This document shows, piece after piece, positions 42,754-53,301 of a DNA stretch of 64,000 bases (its first letter is position 1; each line of letters begins with the position of its first letter). The DNA comes from Cytidiella melzeri. Lineage: Eukaryota; Basidiomycota; Agaricomycetes; Polyporales; Irpicaceae. The notes below the pieces were generated by a model, which was given only the letters and a program-made list of their open reading frames with translations, made no database searches and had not been told where the DNA came from. The DNA lies in assembly GCA_022592445.1 (NCBI GenBank), contig JABYQR010000151.1, positions 38,633-102,632 on the forward strand, read 5' to 3'. Position numbers and translations under genes: made by a program.

Positions 42754-43301
42754 ATGGCCACCACCTCGGATGCCACTCCCGCTCCGACAGACAACCTCGA
42801 ACAGACTGACGGACAAATCACAGGCGACCCGCGGGCTTACGCTCAGTGGGTCATTGTCGTCCTTGTCAACATCGGCAACACAGACATGAAGCTCGATAAC
42901 TTGAGGGTCGAATGGGGCAAGCTGCACGAGAACGGTACTGTACCTGCTTCGTATATAGTCCACTGTACTGGCTAAGCTCTTCTCGATAAATAGGTAACAA
43001 GGACGTTGAAGAAAATCCCGACAAATATAACGGGAGTGTCATCAAGCCCGGCAGCAGCCTCCAGTTCAGCGCGTGCGGCCGAGCAAATTCTCCGTCTGGT
43101 ACCACGGGGAGATTCTCCCTCTTCGACACCAGAGATAATTCCGAGATCCGTAGCTTCTACTGGGATTGTCCATGGGGAAGCAGTACGAATACTTGGCAAG
43201 TGCAGGGAAGCAACACTCGATGGATGGTCGAGTCGCACGGCGCAAACCTCGTCAGCGGTGCCCTTGGAACGATCACCGTCCAAGTTTTGAACAGGGCTTG
43301 A
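42754..43301 (+). CDS. Aegerolysin family protein (intact, two exons)
   Basis: Exons 42754-42934 and 42994-43301 with a 59-nt GT-AG intron give 162 aa with no stop or frameshift. The product belongs to the aegerolysins, small acidic beta-structured proteins of fungi and bacteria that bind membrane lipids. Some act with a larger MACPF-domain partner to form pores. Family hallmarks seen are the AYAQWV start of the domain near residue 28, the conserved WGKLH, the ACGR motif, and FYWDCPWGS with the following NTW. A polar extension of about 27 residues precedes the domain, and there is no signal peptide, as is usual for the family. No MACPF partner gene is in this window. Ecological role unknown. 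Confidence 0.92.
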
Positions 43302-44527
43302 GCGTGCAGGTGAGTGATGTGTCTTCACAGCCGCAATCTGCATACTGAATTTAGGTCAAGATGGTTGACTCGATGGTGGGCCAAATAGTCTGCGATCCAT
43401 ACAGCTGTACAACGGAGCGCTGCTTACCTTGTGTATTGTCAACTCCATGGACATTTGCTTTTGTCAATCGAAGTGTCGTATTGCCTTTCGGCTTGATGTA
43501 TACACTGAAAATGGTGGTAGATAATGCGTACTAGAAGCACAGAGTTTGAGTACCATGATGAATCATGACATGCTGCTTTAAGAGAGAGTTTGACTCGGGC
43601 CGGACGAAGCTCAAGGTACCGGTCCGGCGTCATTGCCATATTCAATCACTTATGGGTGAGCTCACGACTCGGAACTGCGCGTGCTCTCACACCTTGCGGT
43701 GATGAACATCTTGTCAAAATGACATTGCGGTGCAGAGAGGGAACGGGGTGATGTTTGAAAGGCCGGCTCACATGTATGAGGAGCGAGGAGTGAGTAGTTG
43801 TCTGGCCAGTCTAAGACGTGTAACAGTATCGAGGTGTTTCCTAGACTTTAGTCAGAAAGAGTCGGTAACTTCAGACCAAACTTGACATTCTTTGATTTCG
43901 AGCAGCGGTATGACTATCTATCATGACATGCGCATCTTGGAACGAGTTATTCAATCTTTAAGGAACAAAACCACTAGAATCTGATGTTGCTGATATTGGC
44001 CTGAAGGAGCAGACATTCATTAAGCATGAGCGACTGGGAACAAGAGGAAATGACGCAACTGAGACGCTAGCCTGGACCTGATTGATGATCGCCGTGCGGT
44101 TGTTCTCTCTAATGGCTCTGGGAACTAAACAACATGGTCAGGTCAGCCAAGTCATTTGCTGCCGCTGTTAAGATGACTCACGAGTCAGTACCGTCGTGGC
44201 TGTAAAATGAATGGACATCGGTACTTTGTTAGGATTGCATGACAAAAAAAGGCTTACCGTAGAAATAGTTGAAACCTCCTCGCGGGTACCGGTGGCCCAT
44301 CAGATCCGACACGTTGCCTCCATGCTCTGTATCATAGACTGTGAGTATTCTTCAAAACACTTGCGAACTAAGGACGTACGAAAGTAATAGCAGTGGAGTC
44401 CTACCGCCGAATTAGTAACCGTCGCAGTCACGAAGGTGAAGATACTATAGCATACTCATCGAGATCTAATAAAATTCGCGAACGTCTCCGATTCAGTCGT
44501 ACACATCAGAACTAAGAAAGAAAAAGG
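43302..44527. other. Intergenic region without recognised gene
   Basis: AT-rich sequence with only short frames. The 3' end of the uncharacterised gene to the right may extend into 44200-44527. Confidence 0.35.
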
Positions 44528-46792
44528 TCACTTACGTTGCCATTGGTATCTGACCATGCTGCTACCGCCTAAGTAGAAACGATTTTTCTTGATGAAAAAT
44601 ACCCTCACAAGTTGAATCTTACTCACTTGATACGTCGGTACTCTGTGTCCCGCGCTTGCATTTAAAATTTGACGGCTGCGAGCGTTATTCGGCCGCGATT
44701 CCAAGGCAGCAAGAGAACGTTGGAGTGCAGCTAAAGCATTGCGCTGATCGTCGCTCAGAAACGTCGTCAACACGAAACAAAACCACAAGATGAAACTCAC
44801 CCCAAGTGAACTTCCCAGAGTGTTGAGGATTGTCTGAAGGCGCGGCTCAATCCATCGCTGCATGATTCCAAGATGCGCGACGACAACTCACCTCGCGCAC
44901 AGAATTTCCTCTCAATGGGCCATTGATACTGTGCAAGACCACCCGTTTGGCTAATCATGATGTGACTGAATGGTGTTCAACAGTGCGCCAAACATGAGAC
45001 TTACCACCCATCCAAGGCTCGTTAGGATCCGCCTGTATGATAGAGCAAGTCATAGTTGAAATTCAAGATTGATGGCGTGGATCGCAAACTACACTCACAA
45101 GCTTTCGTCGTACCTTGAAATATATCAGCCTTCTGGCGGATTGAATACAAATTAAGCTACTTACCATCTCCTGGGGTTAGAAGACGATGTGCCAACTGCC
45201 GCCCGAGTGCTCATTTGAGCGAGTAGCTTCCAGTATAACACGTCATTCTGGAAAAGGTATATCATTTGAGCCATCCGACGTCGAGCACATGATAGGCGAT
45301 ACTCACTTCTTGCTGGGGTGTCAATCCTAGCTGTCGTGATGAGTCAATTGTGGTAGTCAAGAAAAGCAAGACGTGGTCAAGAGTCTAGAGTACCATCAAG
45401 TGAATTGCCTGCCCATTGACGTGCGCGGAGTGTCCTGTGTTGAATCTTGTTGCTGGATTAACCGAGAAATCCAAAGACTGGCTGTGTTCGGCCTCATCCT
45501 CTGATTCAATGGGCTCCTCCGGAAGGTCGGGAGGAACCACGTTACTACCCTGGTGTGATACATCGGCAAGCTCTGCCGCATCCGGAACAGGAACTTCGCC
45601 TTCGAATGAATCATCTGGGGTCGATGCAGGGTCGTACGCAGCTCGTGGAAGGTCCAGACGGTCGATGTATGCCGCGACAGCGTCGAGGATTGCCTGTGGA
45701 AATGGGGCTGGCGGATTGTTCACGGATGAGCTGTGTCCAGGTGTAGACCATACAGGCTGTTGTACAGATGGTGGTCTATATGGAGAAAATAACACCACTT
45801 GAAGACGTCGGCAATGAAGAGAGTTAAACCCGTTACCTTGCGTCCGAGAGGGATGCTCGGCCGGAGGAAGTAAGCTCCCACTCGATCCCGTCCTTGTCAC
45901 CCGTCTTGATAATAGCATCCTCATGTACGGCCGCAAAGATTGGACCTCCATGTCCGTTGATGGAATAGCCGTCGAGAAAATCGCCAAATCTAAACATCTC
46001 CGCTTTACCTGCTGCTTGTAGATCTCCACTTGGGCTGACGCTGATGGAGCGGCGACCAGGGAGCGTGATGTAGATATTGTCGCTGTTGATCATGACCGCT
46101 TTTGGCGACAACGATGGATCGACGGTGCGGATGAGAAATCGAGTGCTTTTGGTACGAGAGGCGAGGATACGTCCGTCTGGCGTGCAGTACCAATAAGTGG
46201 AGTCATCTCCCTTCGTACGAATGTAGAACCTGCAGCATAGAGAACCCCGTCAGCTGCATAGTTTACCTCACACGTGAAGCTCACTAAGAGCGACACCTAC
46301 CAGTTGCCACTGATATGATCTGTAACGTTCTGCACCGGTATCACACTCCACACGAGTACGTCGCGATTTCCAAGCAATGAAAATATTACGCTCCCAAGGA
46401 ATCGTCCGGCTACAGATGCGTCGGTGATGGTATTGAAAATGATTGCCTTGGTGGGATCGTGCGTGTAGAATTGGGGAGTAACGCGTGTTATAGTGGTGGC
46501 ATATGCAGCGTTGGTGGATGTGGACACGGCACGCCACCACTCGTCAGCGATGGCACGACTGGCAAATACAATGAGATAGCGGTGTGTCAAGTCATCGTTG
46601 ACCTGTATGCGTGAACATGATGAGTGCGCTAGTGCATGGTGAGCTGGAAGATTGCAGGATAGAACATACATTCTTTGCGTATGCGTAGAATAGGCCCATA
46701 TTGCGAGATGCTACAACGGCGCACAAGTAGAGAACGTTGGTTGGGCGGTCTACTGCGCTATTCCTAACGTTTATATTTCTCGCGCAGGACAC
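44528..46792 (-). CDS. Uncharacterised multi-exon gene (partial model)
   Basis: Exons that join in phase on the minus strand are: one ending GLFYAYAKN (about 46672), one at about 46605-46301, 46229-45837, 45775-45394, and a short LGLTPQQE exon near 45330. Introns are 50-75 nt GT-AG. Further small exons follow (NDVLYWKLLAQMS near 45220, RWIEPRLQTILNTLG near 44840, DQRNALAALQRSLAALE near 44750). The phases of the last ones could not be settled, and neither the start codon nor the stop is certain. The protein has a beta-rich middle (WFYIRTKGDDSTYWYCTPDG) and an acidic Pro-rich stretch. No family recognised. A hydrophobic run read near 44800 is probably an intron. Confidence 0.5.
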
Positions 46793-47214
46793 TCCTGCTT
46801 CTTGTTTCCGGGCCGCAATCGATACAATGACAGCATCTGTTGCCAGATTCTCATACGTGCTTTGCAGATATGAGGTCTGGAAGGAAATATAACACCCGAG
46901 TGGCCCTGTGACAGCACTGGGTGCTTTCCTTAGTCCGTTTTGTTGAAGGAAGTAAGGATCTTCGCTGCTGGAACGTCAGGGACGGACAGTAAGCAGATCA
47001 TTGACGGTAGGCTTGACCAGGTCGGTATCCAGCATCTGTATTAGAGGAAGATGCTAGATAACGGAAATGAGCTCGCCCGAAGGCAGACCCTTGTAAGGTG
47101 CGTTGAAGGCGTGGGCCAGCTTGCACTAGGTGCTTATTGCCTCCGGAGTATCTGAGCAGCTGGTTACCAGCGAATACCTTTGATGAGCCACAATAAGATC
47201 AACTCACTATTCCA

Positions 47215-47510
47215 GTGCCGTTAGAGTTGCCAGCATGTTGACAGTAGTAACCTTAGTGTCAAGATTGCTGTCAGTAACCTCTCACGTTCCGATGGGACTG
47301 TATGATGCAAAGACTGCTGGGAGAGCCAACTTCGAGTCAACGACTCCTCGGACAGCGAATGAAAATGGCGCTACGTAATCCCAAAAAGGCAACGTTACTT
47401 CAAGCGCTTTCGCAATACGGTACATAACGTAGATGGGCAGCTCTTTGCTTACCGAGAATCATTCTCATAGACGGACTGTGTTTCAAGGGTACGAGGATAT
47501 CATGAGCTGG
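47215..47510 (+). repeat. Duplicated non-coding block, copy 2
   Basis: Homologous to 42040-42330. Here it lies on the downstream side of the intact paralogue. Confidence 0.75.
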
Positions 47511-47734
47511 CTCGCTTGCATAACAGTTTTTTGCCGAACTAAGATTTTGTTGAAGCGACTGGTGAAATACTGTACAGATACGCAATTCCGTCCTCTCTGC
47601 AATCCAGAGTAATAAAATGAACACTACACAGTCGAGTCCTTACCGATATACAAGTCCACCCTGTTGTAATCAAGCCTTATACGGCCAACCAGACCCTATC
47701 CACAGTCTCTATGACAATCAGGCGACACGACTAC

Positions 47735-50271
47735 TTAGACGTCAGCATCGAGTGACGCCCAGATACGTTTCTGCGCGAGTATCTCAGCACAAGTCCTCCG
47801 TCTCCAATCCTTCGACGATCGGTCAAGACCGCGCGTATCAAATCGTCCAGCCAGAAGGAGCCGCACGAACTCCAAGACGTTGCTTTCTGCCAAGGCGTGT
47901 GCGACGTAAACATTCCGTCGGGAGGCGTTGGAGACGAACATCACGAAGCGGTCTAACGGGTTTGACATGAATGCGGGTTGGTCTTGAGACGAGTCTGGAG
48001 CGGGTGACTCATTTGCGCCTTGCTGGTACGGGTTCAAGGCGTACGCTAGGCTGGTTGACGTGCTGCGCAGAGTTGGGGAAGCAAGTGCGTAGCGTTTAGG
48101 CCTAGACCAGAATCATCAGAGGTGGAGTATGTGGTTACAGTAGGAGAGAAGTGCTTACTCTAGCTCAACCGCTCGCAAAAAATGTTCGATGAACTCGGAA
48201 AGCGCAGCTTGAAGCGCTGCCTGCTCTTCTGGTTGACAATTCATGAGGATGGATACTGGTACATGCCAGCTGTAAGCGGGCGCCATCATACGCGAAATGA
48301 GTACATCCAGCGCAAAGGTCCGCAGTCGGGAATCTACCGACGGGTTGCCACTGTGTCCAAACACTGTATCAACGGTTGTTCCGCAGATAGAGTGAAGGTC
48401 TACTCACGACGCTTGCAAGATCCAGACCATGTTTGAATCCTCCGTTACAGCCGCCTCGCGATCGACATCCCCAGGGAACAAGTTGTGGTCGCTCATTATG
48501 CAGAATGCGAGAGGCTTGATCGCTGCACATGCCTCCGTGCACCATTTTTCCTTAATGAACTGTGCTCTCAACGCAAGTAAGAACGCAACCGCGTCCCAGA
48601 ACCACTGCTGAGTTGATTTCGTCGCGGTGATTCTCCGACAAAGTTGGGGATACAAGTCTTGATGAGTAGCCAGAGCCCCGATGACCAAGGTTGTCGCGAT
48701 CCGCATCGCTCTTTTGCGTTTATCTTGATTGACAAACACTCCAGTGTACCGACCCTTGATCAACGGGAAATCGGAACACCATAGCCCACAAAGGGACTCT
48801 ACGATGTCATGCTCGATGGCTTTTTCTGCAACAACGCGGCTCTCCCGCAAAAGTCGAGCGCCGAACATGAAGAATGGGAGGACAGCATGCGCAAGTTTGC
48901 CGGTATTGAGAGTGGGGTGGTCTCTGTATACAGCGTTGATGCTGTCCCAAGGTGAATCTGCGCGGCCTAGTACGGCAATGCTGTCCGCGATGTAAGCGGC
49001 AAGTTGCGTCGCAAAATTCCCATCCTGTGTTGTCGACATGAAGAGTGCGAGACAATCCAGTTCGAGTGGTAATTCCGGTCGTAGACGCTTCGGGTATTCC
49101 AAGAGCGTTGAAATAAGATTGTCTACTGCCCACGTGTATTTGAGCGTTTTTGCATCCTCGCCGGCTCTTGGGGTCGAGAGATATTTCAGCCAGAGAAGAT
49201 GAAGATGTGCGTCGTCAAACGCTGCGTGGACTAAGGATGGTGATTCGATCAGCACAGCTCGAATGAGCTTGTGAAACCCTTCAGTTGCGCGCAGATACCC
49301 GTCATACGTGTCCCGAGAGAAAGAAATTTTGCGGGCTGCTTGCCGTGCATCGGCTTCCGATTGAATTGCGCGGTGTGCTATAGCCACGGATGACCTTGAA
49401 GTCCTCCGCATCAGTGTATTCATTCGGCACTTCAGTGAGGTCAGAGGAACGCACCACGCCAGAATATGAGACGTAGCAAGATGTCGCAGAATAAGGTACA
49501 CATCCCCTGCGTCGCACTCGACGAGCGCGCTCGCAATCGATCTTGCACCGCCCTCCAGCCGAAGCTCAAGTGAGAACACATCGCATACCCGGTGAAAGAG
49601 AGGTTTGGGGTATTCGTCTGTGCAAACAAGACTAGAACGGCAACGTCAGTACTTGTTATTGCGACGGCTAATGTTATGAGCATACGAAAGCTTACCTCAG
49701 AAGCTCAACAAGATCTTTGTATACCAACGGCTCCACGGGTTGCGGTTTCGATGCCAAGTACGTCGATAAACATGTTAGCCTCGTTTCCGAGACTTTCACT
49801 TTCGTCGCCATCGAGTACCTGCCTTTCAAAGTTGCGCTGAAATTTACAGTATAAATACCGACGTCACAGAAAATAAGCAACGACTGATGCTCGCCTATGC
49901 AACTTCAACAGCTCCTCCCGCGCATCACCCACATACCGCCCTCCACAACCATCACCCTTCGCGAAGCGGTTCAAGACCAGTTTCACCTGGTACTCAGTAG
50001 CTGCACGATCAACGTAGCTGACCAGGGCACGAATGACACCAGATGTGGCCCCCACCAGTCCGCTGAGGCTACGCCCAACAGCTGTGTTGTTTAGCATCTC
50101 GATGGAGCTACCTATGGGACGAGGTTCAGAGCGTAGCGCATAGTGATACTCTTTGGACTCGAGGGATATTTTCCACTCCTTGTCTTGGATGAGAGACTCC
50201 CAGTCTTCAGGGTCTAGTAATGTCGCCGCTGCCGCTGCTTTGAGGTCAATCTTGTGGGTGGTATTAGACAT
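47735..50271 (-). CDS. Uncharacterised 769-aa protein, intact paralogue, five exons
   Basis: Exons are 50271-49868, 49818-49696, 49631-48408, 48350-48159 and 48101-47735, with introns of 49-64 nt that all have GT and AG ends. All phases agree and the total is 770 codons including the stop. The first intron (GTGACG...GGCAG) is the least certain. The protein is almost entirely helical and looks like an alpha-solenoid or a fungal-specific helical protein. There is no signal peptide, catalytic motif or known domain that I can see. Segments such as HAAFDDAHLHLLWLKY, DRFVMFVSNASRRN and VAHALAESNVLEFVRLLL are shared with the degraded copy at 40255-41894. The duplication suggests an expanded lineage-specific family. 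Function unknown. Confidence 0.75.
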
Positions 50272-50594
50272 GTCGGACTGCGATGCCCGTGGCGCTGCTT
50301 GAAACCACTATTTTACGGTTGTAAAGGGCATAGGTGGGAAGAGAACACGACCAGTAGAGACGGGGTTGATACCTGCGAAGTTCGCAGCTCGACTGGCAAC
50401 TCGCTGCGGTCACTCAGCACTGCCTGGTGACCGGCGGCGCCAATCTTTATGGCTATTGATAAGATTGCATTCTTGATCATAAACGCATCGCGTCACGCGT
50501 CACAGAGGGCTACACCAGCTACCACTGGCAGTCGTCTCCTAGGTACACCGTCAGGCTATGCCAGCACACTATACAGTTCGTTTTATGCTGCTGA

Positions 50595-51892
50595 ATGCTG
50601 GGGTTGGCTGATCAATCTCCAATGCAACAGGCCGTGTCAGGGTTCTTCCTGCAAGATAACCCATCCTCCATCGCAGCTGAAATCGGTGCTGTAAGCCATC
50701 ACTGTAAACGAATATTCTGCATACGAACTGACGCAAAGAATCGTTTTGCGTCAACGAAATGTCGTGTAAATAGCTTCCAGCTCGTTTTGGACTCATAGAC
50801 CCCTCGACAGAACGATGGGATAGATTCAAGATCAAGATCGAACAATTGAATGCAAAGGGTAAGGAGCAAGGCGAGATACATAAGGTGTTCTTCCTCGGAA
50901 GGCACGGGCAGGGGTGGCGTACGTATATTCTTTACCCTCACACTACGTACATCGTTGACATGCTATTCAATTGACTCTCACTAGACAATGTCGGGGAGGC
51001 AAAGTACGGCACGCAAGTAAGTCGTCGAGTTGTGGTCAGTTCTTCGTCACTGTACGTGCATCGGATTTAATAGTCGGATAGGCGTGGGACGCGTAAGTGA
51101 ACCGTCTACGATATCTCACTCCATATTTCCTCCCGCCATGTGCTGACTTGAACTTTCTTACTCTAGTCATTGGTCGAAGCTAAACGGAGATGACGAGATA
51201 ACATGGGGTCCCGACCCTCTGCTCACACCCGCAGGTGTCGAACAAGCTCGCGACGCACGTAGAGCATGGAAGAAAGAAGTTCCGTTCGGGATACCTGTGC
51301 CTGTAAGGCACTACGCCAGCCCGCTGAAGCGGGCATTGGATACTTGGAAGACTGTGTTTGCAGAGGATGGACTGTGGGTTACAATACTAGAGGTCTGTGT
51401 GTCCTTCAATCATTGTTTGACTGTTCATCCATCCCTCTTTCTAGAACTGTCGCGAAGAGTATGGCGAACATACATGCGACCAGCGATCCTCGCTATCTCA
51501 CCTGCAGGGGCTGTATTCTCCCCCAACGTACGCTTTTGAAGAAGGGTTTGCAGAAGATGACCCGCTTTGGACAGCTGATCAAAGAGAGTCAAAGGCGCAT
51601 ATTTCTAGTCGAGCACAGAGCGTGCTAGATGTGTGTTTCGGTGAGGACGTCGAGGACAGATGTGAGTACCTCTGTGACAGATCTCATTCGATTTGCTGAT
51701 TTCGAATGGCGACGCGTAGATATATCCATCGTTGCCCACGGAGGCATCATCAACGGCTTCTTGGCCGCAATAGGTCGGCCCAGTTACCCTCTGCCTACCG
51801 GAGGTACGTAACTGTGCTGAACATGAGCACGCATACACTCATGAAGTTATCAAGGCATCTTACCTGTCGTTGTCAAACGCACAGAGTCGTAG
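50595..51892 (+). CDS. Phosphoglycerate mutase-like histidine phosphatase, eight exons
   Basis: Exons are 50595-50690, 50774-50918, 50985-51016, 51082-51092, 51167-51392, 51445-51661, 51720-51803 and 51855-51892. All phases agree, giving 282 aa. A second in-frame ATG at 50622 would give 273 aa. The catalytic RHG motif is in FFLGRHGQGWHNV, with the nucleophilic histidine expected to be phosphorylated in the reaction. Further family signatures are LTPAGVEQARDARRAW, HYASPLKRALDTW and VAHGGIINGF with the second catalytic His. It belongs to branch 1 of the histidine phosphatase superfamily. Substrate cannot be read from sequence, and fungal members are often annotated as phosphoglycerate mutase without test. 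Exon 4 is only 11 nt. No signal peptide. Confidence 0.88.
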
Positions 51893-53301
51893 CTTGCATA
51901 GGTGTAGAAAAGTTATTGTTGCCTGAACCTTACGGTCCCTTAACTCTGCGACGGCGTCTGTGTATATTGCATTGGCCATAGTCACTCATCGTACTTGCGA
52001 AATGTTCGGAGGGACTTCTTTTAACGTGATTCGCATCCCTGGAAGGTGCAAAAGCTAACACGCTGATGACTGTCCAATGCATCTGACGCGCATCCGTCAA
52101 CTGTGTGAATATGGGATTTGGCTAAACTCCGAGACCCTCGGTGCTTCGTGGCGTCAGCTTGGTGTGAATGACCAAAGCAAGTACGGCAAGACCGCACTGC
52201 TGGCGCTCGCTGACAGACATCTCAATTGTTGGTGATTGTTGGCAGCCGAACAGCTCTAGTGAAAGTCTGTATCTAGCTGATTGAAGGTCAGTCGTCAACG
52301 ACCAGCGGTAGACATTGCATATCACTTGCAGTTGTGACTCGAACCTTACAGCAGACGAGGGCTATCTGTGACTTACGGGATCCGTGGGATACACTCGATT
52401 GAGCTGAGCATTGAAGCAATCACGTAAGTAGCAAAGCTGAACAAGAAGCATTGCACGATTTTGTGACTTGCAGTTGAGGGCCAGGGTAAAGATGCGGATT
52501 TTGTGATCATGAGCTGGCGGTTGGATGTATGTAGCGTTGCTGACGCGTCAATGGTAGTGATCGGATCCGAAGTTCACGGCCATAGCTCGGTAGCAACAGG
52601 TGCCTGACGTATAGCCAATTCAAGGTAGCAAGTAAGGATACTTTGTTTGCGGCGAAGTCGCAGGTAACCTTGCCAGAGCCAGAATGCGGTCGGTCGTTCG
52701 TTCTTGAAGACTTTCCACATATGGGTGGTGCGGGCTCAGCTCACATTCGCCGGGACGGCACGGGCTGTACTGGCCGTGCGGAACAACGCCAAGTCCGAGG
52801 GAATTTAGGGTATGTTTGCGGAACTCGTTCGTGAAGCTTGAAATCTGAGCATGGTGGTGGTTGAGTAAAGAGGGAGAGACGACTTGCGAGATACGATAGA
52901 GTCCCGGGGAGTTTTGTTTTGGCATATTTGCGGGGAAATTGGGCCCGATGGGAGATCTCGGTAAGCGATTGGCGTCTTCCTGGGCGTCTTAGCGCAGGCT
53001 GTGAATAGAGCAGTCGTGTGGGAAGACAAGTTTGGTACAGTCGAGAGGCAGGACCTTCCGCCGCGGTCAGTCGCGTCCTCTACTTACTACCATCTACACC
53101 CTCATTTACATTCTACCTGTGCAATGATATAACAACCCATATCCTATAACACGCTCCTTCCTACTCTACCACCACTTTCCTCATAAGTCCAAGACCGCAT
53201 ACAACATCACCCCCATCTCGTTACCGAACACTCGATTTCCATCCATCTCTCCCGGGCCAATCTCGCACATCCCAGGAGTACACCTCGCTTCTTCCGACGG
53301 G
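51893..53301. other. Intergenic region without recognised gene
   Basis: Short frames on both strands (for example 52620-52925 minus) have no recognisable product. It should contain the promoter of the aspartic protease gene. Pyrimidine-rich stretches near 53085-53200 fit a fungal leader. Confidence 0.4.

Noticed and set aside
44528..44863. A hydrophobic stretch suggesting a membrane protein
   Set aside because: The hydrophobic residues start exactly at GTGAGT and end at CTGAG, so they are more likely a 47-nt intron than a transmembrane helix.
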